Origin: Chytriomyces cf. hyalinus JEL632
Taxonomy: Eukaryota; Chytridiomycota; Chytridiomycetes; Chytridiales; Chytriomycetaceae
DNA: 64,000 nt
NCBI GenBank assembly: GCA_025435555.1
Contig: JAIWWG010000043.1
Span: forward strand, 124,001-188,000
Reading direction: 5' to 3'
Made by a program: the position numbers and the translations under genes. Under the pieces are notes generated by a model. That model saw only the letters and a program-made list of their open reading frames with translations. It was not told the DNA's origin and did no database searches. Below are positions 23,668 to 36,278 of this stretch, piece after piece (position 1 is the first letter of the stretch; each line of letters starts with the position of its first letter).

Positions 23668-26600
23668 ATGGCACCGTTCCGCGAGCCGCGCAATGAAGTC
23701 GCGTACGAGGGAACGTACACTGACTCGTTCCAAGCCATGAATCAGGGCGTGTTCACGAACCAGTCGTCCATCGCCGTGGACAAGGACATGATGATTGAGC
23801 GACACGTCGGTCTTAAATACTACGGCGGACCCGTTGTTCAGTCCGTTAAAGTGTACGTTGAACTTCGTGTGTTTGCCGCTGTTTGAATTTGATTAATTTA
23901 ACTGACGGCCAAATTTGATCAATTTTGACAGGCTTCCCATCTTTTACGGCGACGTTTTGTACCAGCAAGAGCTGCACGCGTTCTACGAGTTTGCTGTCAA
24001 GTCTCCCATCATGGACATTCTCAGTAAACGCGAACTACTTTGCCTTCTTTTGTTTATTTGGTCCTGACCACCTTTGTCCAATAACACACACACAGTGACC
24101 GAGTACAGCCCTCCAGATTTCCCAATATCCCATGGAAGCGTCTTGCCAGCCCTCAAGATTTCAAAGAATATTCAGTCCATGCTGGACGACTCGGGCGATA
24201 TCAAACCCTTCTTGCGTAACCTTGTCTCAACGGGTGCCATCCAACCGACCGTCAACACGTACTTTGCGCTTCATTTGGCTCCTGGCGTTAATTCGAGTTT
24301 TTTGGGAGGTTTTGCTTGCACGGACTTTTGTGGATATCGTGAGTTTTTTTTTGCTTGTTACTTTCCGCTTTGCAAAAATGGTTGACGGAGGTGCTGTTTT
24401 TTTTTTCTTTTCTTTAACAGACGGTATGAAGTTATCCTCAATTTCAAGTACTGCAGTAACTAAACTTTGCATGGACAAATGGCTTCTTTTCTTTTTTCAG
24501 GCACAATCGATGTTTCGGATATTTCAGCTGCTCAGGTAATTAGGAAAACATTTGTCAACAACCATCAATTAGCTATCCCATTAACACTCTCGAAACTACA
24601 GCACCTGTACTACAGTGTTATTCCGGACCAGACGGGTGCGTGCCAAGGCAGCTGTGGATCCTCCAAGGACCCATTCGAGAACCTTTGCAGCCTTGCCACT
24701 CACCAGGTGACAATGATTATTGACACACTGTATCAAAAGTGGATGAAATGATGGATATTAAAAGTCGTCTTTACTAAATAACAGTTGGCGGAAGTAGTCA
24801 CTAACCCAGCAATTGGGTTGGCGACAAAAGACGCTGCGCCTCTCGCATGGTACGACATTAACGGGAAGAAGGGAGAGATTTCTGACTTTTGTAAGTGAAA
24901 ATGTTAATTTAAAAGATCTGGGTTCGTGTTTCTGAAGCCGAGGCGTTTGATATGTTCCAGGCAACGGAAAGGCCGATACTGCCACGGACAGCAATGGAAA
25001 GACTTGGACCGTCCAGAAAGTCTGGTCCAACCGCCTCAAGAGATGCATTAGCAACTACGCAACTGCTGGGTCCGACTCTGAACGTTTGGAGCGCAGAGAA
25101 CCGCAAAACAAGAAATCTACAAAGACTACAAAAACAACAACAACAAAAACAACAAAAACAACTAAAACGACCAAAACAACAACAACTAAAACGACCAAAA
25201 CAACAACAACAAAGACTACCAAAACGACAACAACGAAAGCGTATCCCAAGGGCGGAAACATTTCTCCAACCACGACAACCTCAACAAAGACGACTACAAA
25301 AACTACAAAAACTACTACCACCACTACTACTACCAAAGCTGCGGCAACGACTCCAAACAATGCCAAAAATTTGAATTACTATGGCGGCCCTGTTCTGGCT
25401 AAAATCAACGTGTAAGTTCACAAATGCCATTGGATTTCCATAAATACTCATGTTTCTGCAATTCCCAGAGTGCCCATTTTCTATGGTGCTGCCGCAGACC
25501 AATCCAGAACTGTTGACTTTTACAAATACCTCGTGAAATCCCCGTACATGGATTTAATGAGTACGTAGCTGTGTTTTACACACTCTTTTGCTACAAGGTC
25601 AAACTCACAGTTTTTTTGTTTTTTTTTGTTTTTTTTTGGTAGTCCAAGACTCCTCTGTTCCAGCATACCCAATCGAATACGGCACTGTCCAAAGCCCCGT
25701 GTACATCACAAGCAACTTGAAAACTTCGCTCGATGATGAAGCAGACATTTGGCCGTTCCTCCGCAACTTGGTGAAAACAGGGGTCATCACCCCAACCGAA
25801 TTCTCGTACTTTCCAATTCATTTCCAGCCAAAAGTTAGCATCCAAATGGGTGGCAAAGGGTCTTGCGTGTACTTCTGCGGTTCGTGCTTTTTGAAAAAAA
25901 AACAACACCCGTTTACATTTGAGATTCATTGTGGTTCAAATTTCAGGTTACCATGGAACAATTGATATTTCTGACATTAGTGACTACAAGTACATGTACT
26001 ACGGTGTTTTACCGGACCAAGCTGGAGACTGCATGGGCGGCTGTGGAGATTCTTGGGATGCTTTTGAGAACATGTGTTCCGTGGCGTCGCACGAATTTGC
26101 TGAGGCCTTGACTGACCCGGGTGTTGGCCTCTCGAACGCGTATGCTGATCCTCTCGGGTGGTATAATCCAGATTTGGGAGAAAACGCTGACATTTGTTGA
26201 GTGTGATTTTATTTATGAGATTGATTTGCTGTTTGTTGTGCTTACACCCCGATCCATTTCTGTTTGAAAGGCAATGCCATGTCCAAAAAGGTGACAGACC
26301 CTGATAATGGAAACGTCTGGACTGTTCAGGCCATCTGGAGTAACACTGGAGGACAGGTAATACAACAATTGGTTTGCAGCTTGGATGTCTAATCCTTTGC
26401 AAAAAATAGTGCCTTATCGCGCCCTTGGATGCCGACCCAGTAGTAACAACTACGGCTGCTCCTGTAGCTACAAGTAAATCATCTTCTTCGGTAGTGGACG
26501 CACCATCAACTACATCCCAAAAGGCTGTCACCACGACTGCAAAAACGACGACAGCAAGCCCGCAGCCAACTGGGTCTACTGGATCGGATCCAACTTATTA

Positions 26601-27616
26601 CGAGGGGCCTATTTTGTCATACGTATACATGTTGAGTATTTGTTTTTTCTTCCCATCGGACCAGCAATGTGTGTGTGGTTTCTAACACTGGAATCTGCTC
26701 TTCAAAAGTTATCCCATTTTTTACGGCTCCATCTCGGATCAAGAAAAGCTTTACAACCTCTACGATGCATTGTCTTTTTCGCCATACATGACTTTAATCG
26801 GTTTGAGTGCTTTTTTGTTTAAATCTATCCTTTTGCATCCCCGTTACTGACGAACAACAACAACGTAGGTCAAGAATACAGCACAGCAGACACGACCATT
26901 GGATACGGATGGATTAACTCCCCTGTGTCTGTCACAACGAGTCTGAAAACTACGGTTGATGATGTGAATGACATTGTGCCGATGCTCAAGTGAGGATATT
27001 GTTTTTGCATAGCTTTTGATCCTCAAAGCGCCTTTGCCTTGATACTAACACTTATATTTATACTTGTCACTAATTAAGGCAAATGGTGACCAACGGAGAC
27101 ATTTACCCTCGTGCAAACACATACCATCCGATTCATTTGGCGAAGGGAGTGCAAGTAACGAAGGGTGGACTCACCTCTTGCGTCGATTTCTGCAGTTGAG
27201 TGTTTTTTTATTCCAATTTTTTCGATGCCGCCGTGCGACTGACAAAAAAAAACTGTACAGGTTACCACGCCGCCATTGATATCTCTGACATTGGTGTCAC
27301 CCAATTCCTTTACTACTCTGTCATTCCGGACCAAACCTCATGTCAAGCTGCTTCCACAGCTTGTAGCACGGCCAAAACAGTCTTTGACGCAACGTCTGCC
27401 GTGATTTCTCGCGAGTTTGTGAATGCCGTTACAAACCCTGCCATGGGCGCTGTCACTTCGGTCACTACGCCTTTGGTTGGATGGTACCATTCGACCAAAG
27501 GTGAAGTGGGCAACTTGTGCACGGAGGAAGTTTCCTTTACCGATTGGTATAGTAGGACTTGGAATGTGCGGAAGGTGTGGAGTCGCACTTTACAAAAGTG
27601 TGTGGTTTCTGTTTGA
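23668..27616 (+). CDS. protein of three tandem EXORDIUM-like domains with Thr-rich linkers
   Basis: 17 exons: join(23668..23852,23932..24023,24096..24338,24421..24423,24501..24535,24602..24706,24785..24890,24961..25411,25469..25560,25643..25879,25947..26195,26271..26356,26410..26630,26709..26800,26869..26989,27079..27194,27261..27616), 929 residues, all in frame. Each domain runs from YYGGPV...PIFYG, through SLKT-DD--DI-P-L, CG/SYH--IDISDI and LYYSV-PDQ, to a W-V-(K/A)-(V/I)-WS ending. Plant EXORDIUM/phosphate-induced protein 1 has the same order. The HExxE-T-(D/N)P motif is intact only in domain 2 (ASHEFAEALTDP); domains 1 and 3 read THQLAEVVTNP and SREFVNAVTNP. Linker 1 is a long TKTT repeat, linker 2 is Ser/Thr-rich. 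Likely secreted, yet no signal peptide is seen at this start. Exon 4 is only 3 nt. Confidence 0.78.
25115..25345 (+). repeat. coding Lys/Thr repeat linker
   Basis: Short ACN/AAA-codon repeats encode (TKTTKTT)n between domains 1 and 2 of the triple-domain protein. The composition suggests an O-glycosylated spacer. The antisense frame over 25055-25366 is its Val-rich shadow. Confidence 0.8.
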
Positions 27617-27935
27617 TTAGACGTAGAAACGATTGCGCTCCCTTTTTTTTTTGGAGAATTAGATGCGCTATTTTTGTGTCTTTTTTTTTTTCCGTCCTTC
27701 CAATACACCTTGTCCTCCAATAAACTTTTTATGCTGAATGAACTTTTTTAGTGTCTCTTTAAATCCAGTTATTCCAGCGCGTGAGCATGAAAAGTTTATG
27801 ATGTTGCGGCAGGGCCGAAAATTCTGCTTGATGCTTTTCATTCGTTTGCGTTTCATTATGACCGAGCTTCGTACTTAAACAATCTCACAGCAATGTCTGG
27901 AAACCCAAACAAGCTGCCCCCACTTTGACATACGA
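27617..27935. other. intergenic region
   Basis: 319 bp holding the 3' end of the triple-domain gene (AATAAA at 27718-27723) and the promoter of the hydrolase. Nothing else seen. Confidence 0.5.
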
Positions 27936-28943
27936 ATGCTGCTCACCAACTTTGTAACGATTGCCATCCTCATCGCCGGCGCGGCAAGTGCGCCCCAAGG
28001 TACAAGAAAAAACAACGCCAAAACGAATGCGAATCTGAACCAGATTCGCGGTAACGGCCAAGGCATCCAAGCTGCTCAACAACGCGCAGGGTCAGGCGTT
28101 AAAATTGTTGAAAAGATTGTGCAGCCAACAGCCGGCGACCCGACGTTCCTCCAATTCCGCGTCGCAATGCCGCAAACAATCACGCCAGACATGGGTCTTA
28201 ATGTACTTCTGCATGGTGATGGGGGCCAATCCTTCTTTGCAATGCCCAATGCTAAGCTCGACAGCAACTTGATCGGTGTCACTGTGCTGGCCCCAAACGC
28301 TCCCATGAAGTGGGGAGGACTCGGGAATAACCGCCCAGACGGACCCCAGCATGCAACCCTTGTTAAGGACTTGGTCAAGTCTGTGCTGCCTCAGATGATG
28401 CCTGGGTTCAACCAGTCGCGTGTTTACTTTACTGGAGTATCAGGTGGTTCTCTCACCCTGACCAGTGCAATGATACCACTCTACGGTAGCATGTTCCAAA
28501 GTGGCTGGCTCATTATGTGTGGTGGACTCCCATCACCAAACGGTATCCCCGCAAGCGCCATCGGCCCAAACACACGAATCCATGTCCAAACGACAACAAA
28601 CGAACTCGCGTTCCTGAAGCAGTCAATTCCACCAGCGGTCACAGACTTGAATCAAGCCATCGCCAAAGTTCCCGGAGTAACGCCACAACAAGCAGCAACA
28701 CAATTCACTTTTGATGGGACTCCAAACGGCGGCCATTGTGCATTTGACGGGCAAGGCTTCTCTTCTGGGATTCAAGCGGTGGTGAGCCAGTTTTCAGCTC
28801 TTATGCTGAATGGACAGCCTGCGCGAGGAATCACAGCTGCAAACTTGGCTCCACTGGCTCAGGCAAGGCCATTCGGTGCAGCTGCTGGCCAGGCGCAAAA
28901 TGGGGCGAAAACGAACGGTAAAAATGGAGCCAATAAGAATTGA
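27936..28943 (+). CDS. secreted alpha/beta-hydrolase (esterase-like)
   Basis: Single exon, 335 residues. Signal peptide: MLLTNFVTIAILIAGAASA. The fold markers are the oxyanion-type loop LNVLLHGDGGQSF, the nucleophile elbow YFTGVSGGSLTL (G-x-S-x-G), and a late His in PNGGHCAFDGQG that would complete the triad. The general layout is like secreted polyhydroxybutyrate depolymerase or feruloyl-esterase-type enzymes, but the exact family was not identified. The C-terminal 35 residues are Ala/Asn/Lys-rich and probably disordered. Likely role: extracellular ester hydrolysis during saprotrophic growth (inferred). Confidence 0.8.
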   Translation: MLLTNFVTIAILIAGAASAPQGTRKNNAKTNANLNQIRGNGQGIQAAQQRAGSGVKIVEKIVQPTAGDPTFLQFRVAMPQTITPDMGLNVLLHGDGGQSFFAMPNAKLDSNLIGVTVLAPNAPMKWGGLGNNRPDGPQHATLVKDLVKSVLPQMMPGFNQSRVYFTGVSGGSLTLTSAMIPLYGSMFQSGWLIMCGGLPSPNGIPASAIGPNTRIHVQTTTNELAFLKQSIPPAVTDLNQAIAKVPGVTPQQAATQFTFDGTPNGGHCAFDGQGFSSGIQAVVSQFSALMLNGQPARGITAANLAPLAQARPFGAAAGQAQNGAKTNGKNGANKN

Positions 28944-29230
28944 TAGGCGCGAAACACCGTCTGTCCATACTGAAGTTTTAACCATCGTTTTTAAAAAGCA
29001 TATCGTAATGAACATAAACTGCATTGGCCGTACGAATACCCAAATATTTTTCAAAGGAATTCAGTCGCTTAAAACTTGTTGGCTCAGAGGCACAGATGCA
29101 AAGTCTTACTAGCGTATCGTGGCATGAATTCTCCAGCACACTTGTGCCGCGTTGTGTGGAGCCCGAAGACGTGGCATTTGGGAAATATTTAAATATTTAT
29201 TAAAGTTTACCGAGAAGTTCATTCGTCGTC

Positions 29231-32200
29231 ATGTCCAACGCCCCACCCCCTGCAGGCCAAGGACAAGGACAAGGTCAAGGGCAAGCACCACAGCCGACGC
29301 AGTTTCGTCCAGCAGTACAGAATGGTATCATTGAGACAATTGTTTTTGCGCCGTTGATGCATCATGTCACACTCACTGAACCACAACGAAGCGCGTCCGC
29401 CATTCACAATTCGGCCTGCTGGCCCCCCTCAGATGAATCCAGTACGCCCCATGAATCACCAAGGCGGCCCGATCCCGGGTTTGTTGGATTGCTCTACTTC
29501 CAATTTAATACCAAAATGAACGGCAATAATACAACGCAGTTCGACCCATCCAAGGAGCGGCAACCAACTTTGCCCGTCCTCCAAACTCGAATCCTATTCC
29601 ACAGAATATGCAGAACGGAGCTTTTATGAACCAGCAAAACATTCCTCAGGTTAGACCTGCACAGCCACAACAGCAACAACAGCCGTTTCAAAGGCCTCCT
29701 GCTGGTTAGTCATATTGCCTCATCTAATTTGTTTTGTACTCATTGCGATGATTGAATCGACTCTGCTTTTCATTTTGTTGATCATCAGGCGTCCTCTCTC
29801 CAACTCAAAACCCAAATGCGTTGGCATCGCCAATGTCGAACATGGCCATCTCGAACGCGCTTCGTCCTCAACCGCTTCAACAGCAACAATTTTATCAACA
29901 ACAACAAAATCAACCTCAACAGCAGCAAATGCCGCAACATCATCCTCAACAGCAAGGATTCCCACCTGCCGCTGGCGAACAGTTCCGCCCCAAATCCGGA
30001 CCGCCAAACATTCCTGGAGCGCAATCGGTTCCACCCACCGGTGCTCATCCAGCGCCCAACTCGAATTACATGCCCCAACCCACGGGGAATGTGACGTCTC
30101 CAACACTCACCCAGTCGATCAATGCGGCAGGCAATATCCCCCCCCCTGCTCATTCGGGTGGAATTGCGACAAATCGTGCGAAGCGGGTTTATGCCAGCAC
30201 AAATAGTCAGGCAATGCCGCCTCAGGGGCAGAATCAACCGCCTGCACCTGCCCCCGGATTTCCCTCTGCTCCGCAGTTTGGAGGACCTCCCCAACAACAG
30301 GGAAACCCACAACAGCCAGGGTATCCTCAACACTCTCAAAATCAGTTTGGAGCAGGTGCTTACCAAGCCGGCCCGCAAACTCAAGGTGGCATGGGTTTCG
30401 CGCCACCCCCAAACGGTTTTAATAACATGAGGCCCCCAGGTCCAGGACCTATGCAACAGCCAATGCCCGGGCAGCAGCAGCAACAACAACAGTACATGCA
30501 GGGAGGGCAACAGCAACAACAACCGCAACAACCGCCGCGTTCTAAAATTGATCCTAATCAAATTCCGAGTCCTCTCGTGGTTCATGAACTGGATCAAACG
30601 AATTACGAGGGCCATGTCTACAGCACAGGAAGTCGCACCGTTCCGCCTTTGGCTGCAACCCGCTTCAAAGTGTCAGATGAAGGTAGTAAACTACCATTTT
30701 CAGGGTTTCCACGTCACGTTTTTGAACCGGCCACATTTTTTTTTTCTGCTTGAACAGGAAATTGCAGTCCCCGATTTATGCGTCTAACCACCTACCAAAT
30801 TCCTGCAACTGAAGAGTTACTTAATACGAGCATGCTTCCTATGGGCGCAATTGTACAGCCCCTTGCTGATTTAGCCCCTGATGAGATGCCCGTACCCGTC
30901 GTTGATTTCGGAGAAGGTGGGCCTTTGCGATGCAGGCGTTGCCGAGCTTACATCAATCCATGGTTCAACTTTACGGATGGTGGCCGAAAAATGATTTGCA
31001 ACTTGTGTGCTTGTGACACGGAAGGTATGGCGAGAGTTATCGTTAAACCGATCATGGAACTGAAAAAATCTTTTTTTGGCAAGTTCCACCCGAATACTTC
31101 TGTAATTTGGACATGAGTGGGCGCCGCATGGATTTGGCATCTCGGCCAGAACTGTTGTACGGCGCAATCGAATTCAAAGCATCCAAAGAATACTCTGTTC
31201 GTCCAGCCAAACCACCCTCGTATGTCTTTGGAATTGACGTGAGCTGGAATAGCGTCTCGTTCGGGGTCCTTAGAAACGCTGTGGCTGCTATTCAGGGGCT
31301 TTTATATGAAGGGGAGACTGGAGGGCTGCCGAAAGGAAGTCTCGTGGGAATTTTCACATTTGATCGAAGTGTGCATTTCTATAACCTCAAGGTCCGGACT
31401 TTCTTCGTGGCTTTCTGCTTTCTGTTTGACTTCTATTGCTTATCGATGTCTATTTTTCGCAGTCTGCGTTGGAGCAACCACATATGCTTGTTGTTCCAGA
31501 TGTCAACGATATGTTTGTGCCTTTGAGTGAAGGATTCTTGGTGGACCCTTGGGAATCGAGAACTGTCATTGAAAATCTCCTCAACTCGCTGCCTGCCCTA
31601 TTTGAAGGAAACCGAGTGGCTGAGTCGATTTTGGGAGCTGCTACACAGGCAGCTATGCTGGCAATGGTAGGGTGAACTTCACCATGAGCGCAACTTTCAA
31701 AAACATTCATATTAATCATTCGGCATGTCAACAGAAGGACTTGGGAGGAAAGCTCTTCCTTTTCCAAACCTCACTTCCAACGCATGGCCCGGGTGCCTTG
31801 AAAAATCGCGAAGATGCCAAACTCCTCAATACAGAAAACGAAAAGAAGCTGTACGAACCGCAGGAATACTTTTGGCGCAAAATGGGCGAGGACTATTCAA
31901 AGCATGGAATCTGTTGTGACTTGTTTTTATTCCCGAACGCATATGTGGATGTGGCGACGGTGGGTTCTCTTAGCGCACTGACGGGTGGGGACTGTATGGT
32001 GTACACAAACTTTGATGCTGGACGGGATGGATTGCGATTCCGAGAGGATTTGAAAAAAATAGGGAGACGGAATTTTGGTTTCGAAGGACTATTGCGTGTT
32101 CGCTGCTCGGACGGTGAGTTGGCGCTTTGTTTTACTTTTTGTTTTGCTCCGCTATAATGTTTCCTTTTATGTTCTGGTTCTCGCATAATCCTCTTTTTGA

Positions 32201-33578
32201 AGCTAAAAACGTAACTCAGGAATTGGTGTTTCACACCACTTTGGAAACTTCTGCATCCGATCAAGTAACCCAACCGACGTCGAACTGGCAGGGATCGACT
32301 CCCAGAAGGCGATTGGAATTGCGTTCAAACATGACCGCAAACTGGATGAAAATGGTCTTTCCGCTTTCCAAGTTGCGCTGCTGTACACAAACTTTGCGGG
32401 CGAGCGCCGTATCCGCGTGCTTAATTTAAGTGTGCCGAACACGGGAACAATGGGAAATGTGTTCCGCTGTGCGGAGATGGATACGACGATTAATTATTTG
32501 GCAAAAGCGAGTTGAGTTGGACCTTAAAAGTTTGCTCATGAAAATATCAATCTGACCTTTTCTGGAAACAGGTGTTGCTCAAGCTGCCGCATCTTCTTTG
32601 AAAGCTGTTCGCGATCAACTGACAGATCGCTGTGTGAAAATTCTTGCGGCGTACCGTAAACACAGTGCATCCAACACGTCTCCAGGGCAGCTGATTCTTC
32701 CGGAATCTTTCAAACTTTATCCCTTGTACACTCTGTCGTTGCTGAAGACCAAGGCGTTCCGGACAGGAATGATGTCGAGTGATGCTCGTATCACAAGCAT
32801 GCGGCATTTGCGGAACATGGGTGTTCCTGAGACTGTTCCCTTCTTTTATCCGCGAATGTTTGCTGTGCACACCTTTGAGCCGGAGGTTTGAACCTTCAAT
32901 TGGCCGGTTGAAAGCTCATTTACTGATAGTTCATTTTCTTTCACGATTTTACGCAGTTTGGACAAATGGATGGTCGCAACAATATCAAGTTGCCTCCATG
33001 TATGCGCGTTTCGTATGAGCGACTCGATCCTGAAGGCATTTTCTTGTTGGGTAAGTGGGAAGAGTGTTTCGGGTTTTTTGTACGACTAAATCCTGTTTGC
33101 GCAGAAAATGGAACGCAAATGTTCTGCTGGGTGGGTCGTCAGACTGCTCCAGAGATAATTCAGAATATATTTGGTGTGCCAAGGGTGGAGGAAATTGATA
33201 TCAAGATGGTAAACTTGACCTTCTTTTGGCGAAGACAACAATACTGACTCACCTATCATCCCTTTATATTCACCAAGCGCATGCTTCCCGTCTTGGAAAA
33301 TAAATTGAACAGCAACGTTCGACTTGCAGTGCAGTTATGCCAGATGGAAAGACCTCGGTACTTGCAGCTGCAAGTTGTTCGACAGCAACTGGATCCGCCT
33401 CTCGAATCCGAATTTGCCAGTTACTTGGCGGAAGATCCGAACCATGACAACATGAACTACGTTGATTTCCTGTGTTTCATTCATCGGTAAGTTTTCTCGG
33501 TTTTTGTATTGACTTGCTCATATTTTAGCCAACTCTTTTCATTTCAAAAGAAACATTCAAATGGAAATGTCCGCGTAA
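29231..33578 (+). CDS. SEC24: COPII coat cargo adaptor SEC24
   Basis: 14 exons: join(29231..29314,29433..29478,29540..29704,29789..30682,30758..31024,31084..31391,31463..31666,31735..32113,32220..32510,32572..32885,32957..33050,33105..33208,33278..33486,33551..33578), 1128 residues. The first 350 or so residues are Gln/Pro-rich and disordered. Then GNCSPRFMRLTTYQIPAT, the zinc finger CRRC...CNLC in exon 5, the trunk domain (YVFGIDVSWNSV, HFYNLK, VVPDVNDMFVPL), the beta-sandwich, helical and gelsolin segments (MFCWVGRQTAPEIIQNIFG) and the end VDFLCFIHR. Sec24 pairs with Sec23 on ER exit sites and binds cargo. The last exon is 28 nt and ends NIQMEMSA; without it the protein would stop at HR. 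The exact first splice is tentative. Confidence 0.93.
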
Positions 33579-33920
33579 TACGGGCCACAAATCATGCGAG
33601 GGTTTTGGCCATATATTTTTCTCTTTTTTACTTTTCCGCACTTTTTAAACTGTTGTTCCGCGTTTTCATCCGGTTTAAAATCGATGTGTTTGACAAGCGT
33701 TGATGCGCGCGGATCTGTGTATGATCTTGTGTTTTACGTTCGTTGTAAACAAGGAAGCTTGGAACTATCTTGTCGCCTAATTTGTCAAATTACTCTGAAA
33801 TTCAGCGCATTTCATGGATGATAAAGTTGCGATGTTAGATACTTGTTTGAGCATCGCGCTCTGGGCGGCCAAGATGGAAATGCGCGCTGTCCGATCTTTC
33901 AAAACTTTTATGGCTTGAAC
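33579..33920. other. intergenic region
   Basis: About 340 bp between SEC24 and the next gene. Short hydrophobic frames here have no coding signature. Confidence 0.45.
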
Positions 33921-35824
33921 ATGACAAACTGTGGAGTAAACAAGGCAAAAATGAACAAACCCAAACCAGAAAGAAACAGGGGCGCTTTCCAGACAAAAGT
34001 TACCACGTCGTTAGCGCAGCTTGCCTTGCTCTGCTTGTGCATAGGCGCGTTCGGACCATTGTCAATTTCCCTTGTGGCAAAACAGCTCCACTCAAATCCT
34101 TCTCAGAAGGATGAGTTTGGCGCATCTTCTTCCATGGCAGATGCGCCGAGAAACATCTCATCATCCGAGTCTTCAGAGCCATTTACCCATCGGAAATTTA
34201 TTGCATTAACTACACTGCCGGCGTCACTGGACCTACTTGCCGAATGGGTGCTCATTGCGAAGCATCTTAAACGCTCGTTGATCATGCCGCACATTTCAGA
34301 CTCCCTGTTGAATCTACCGGAGTCTCCTGGAATAACTGCGCCGCAGTCACTGTCGACGCTCATTCAGGCTTACAACCCCAGCAACGCCTCAGTTCTTGAC
34401 GGTCCCATCATCTCATCTTTATCCGACTGCATTGACATTATTGAAATGGATGACTGGTTGCAGCAAATGGACGTACGCAACGAACGCCACCAAACCAACA
34501 CCTCAGCGCCGCTTCATCTTTCCGCCGTGTTTGTGAGCAACGTGAATGAAGGAGTTTTATGCAGTTCACTCCACAACGCACTCGCATGGCCAGAGTGGAT
34601 ATCGGCGCGACTCATTCAGACCCACCGTCGCCAGACTTGCCGCTCATCGTCGCAAAGCACGTGTTCCGCTCAAGTGGTTTCTCCGTGGGTGTTTGTGCCG
34701 CCGCGCATGGGAGGAGATGGCAGGGCTTCTGCGTTTTCGGACATTTGCTTGCATAGTCCGGAAAACTTGAATCCGCGGATTGAAAGTCTTCACTTGTCAA
34801 AGAATGAAAATGTGCTTGTTCAAGTGGGTGAGGAAGATGATGATGATAAGGACGACGCGGACGACGACGAATCTGCCGGTGCCCAGCGTGATCAAAAAGA
34901 AGTTGCTGGTCAAAGTGTCGAGGACAGATTGAGGGAAGCGGCGAAGGAGGAAAAGCGGTATCGGCAGCTGACGAGGGCGTATCAAAGCGCTGCTGCAGAT
35001 GCTGTCTCGAAGTTGATCCTGAATCCTGTTGTCATGAATGCGGATGTGTTGTTTGTTCGGAAGCAGGGAACGCAACGACTACAACCGGCAATCATGACCA
35101 ACAGCATTGTACACGACTTCCTGACTCCGCATGAAAACATTGTAAGCTTTTACAGAACTTAGATGGCGACAGACACTTTCCTCTTACACCCAATTCACAG
35201 CGTCATCTTGTTCGCAAAGCACTTCGACCAGCAAACGCTCCTCTTATCGCTGTCCGCTGGGTATTCTCGCCAACCGCAGACTCCCAAACCGCCGCAAAGG
35301 ATTCAATAAACTGCGCAGCATCCTTCATCCGCACACTCAAACAAACAATCAAAAGGCATGCATGGGCTGACGCAAACCCCACCATCTACTTCAGCAGCCC
35401 TATGCTCCCCCAACACAATCTTGGAAAATGGATAACAAAACAACAGCCTGCATTTTCGGACTACCCACCCGACCGGCATGTGATTTCCACATACGCTTAC
35501 CTTCGTAGAAGAGTTCCAGGCCGTTTTGTCGACCCAAATATTCTTTTTGAGCGGCAAGAGTTGAATTCTCCGGCCTTGTTTTGGCGTATTTGGGAAGACG
35601 CTGTTTTTGAGGACGCGGATGTAGTTTTCTTTGCATCCAACGAAGTTGGTGTTTGTGGAGTGAATGGGCGAGATGGCACTTGGGAGGAGACTCAGTTCCT
35701 GAAGAAGGTTCAGTATAGAAGGGGTCTAAGGCGGCAGTATTTGGACGGGAAAGATCAGGATGCCGATGGAGAAGATGTGGACGTGGGGCCAGAAACTGTG
35801 TACAGAATGATTGCATGGAAATAA
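33921..35824 (+). CDS. type II membrane protein, putative O-fucosyltransferase-like
   Basis: join(33921..35141,35201..35824), 614 residues. The first ATG in frame at 33921 gives a basic N-terminus and one membrane anchor (SLAQLALLCLCIGAFGPLSISLV). The lumenal part starts FIALTTLPASLDLLAEWVLIAKHLKRSLIMP, which resembles the opening of GDP-fucose O-fucosyltransferase domains (a long helix followed by a strand ending in P). Exon 2 begins RHLVRKALR, then PLIAVRWVFSP, a possible counterpart of the GDP-fucose-binding strand. An acidic insert (EEDDDDKDDADDDESAG) sits mid-protein. The match is by pattern only; it could be another Golgi glycosyltransferase. Function inferred. Confidence 0.6.
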
Positions 35825-36278
35825 AACGAGATGAAGTTCTCAATGATACCAGGTAAGGGCAACTCGATGGATTGGTCGCACGTTTGGTTTGTTGACTGGG
35901 CAGACGGTACAAATAATGCCAAGGAAATTCTGTCTTCTCAAGGTGGCTGTCAGCCTCGGTTGAGGGACTTGAATCCGAAACGTTCGTAAGACTTCATGAG
36001 CTGAATCAATTCGGTTGGGCATCAAACATGTGGCTGGTACGTGGACATCTTGGATTCAACGAATCCATTAGCAACGTTTCTGAAAATGCCACGAAATCTG
36101 CGAATGGCTCCAGATGATTACCGGGAAAAAGGCACGGAGTGAGAAAGCGTCTCACACCTACGACGATGGGATGCAAAGAATTGGTCTCGCCATCTTCAGT
36201 CAGACGAAGTAGGAAACACAGTGCTTTTGCTTCTGTTTGGAGCCATGAGGGATCCGCTTTATTAAGAACTTGAGGGCA
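35825..36278. other. convergent intergenic region
   Basis: About 450 bp between the 3' ends of the O-fucosyltransferase-like gene and UTP15. The minus frame at 35840-36025 has no recognisable product. No repeat or RNA was seen. Confidence 0.45.

Noticed and set aside
25055-25366. Val/Phe-rich minus frame resembling a membrane protein
   Set aside because: Shadow of the Thr/Lys linker repeat in the triple-domain gene.
29785-30615. 276-codon minus-strand Leu/Arg-rich frame
   Set aside because: Antisense of the Gln/Pro-rich N-terminus of SEC24, caused by CAA/CAG repeats.
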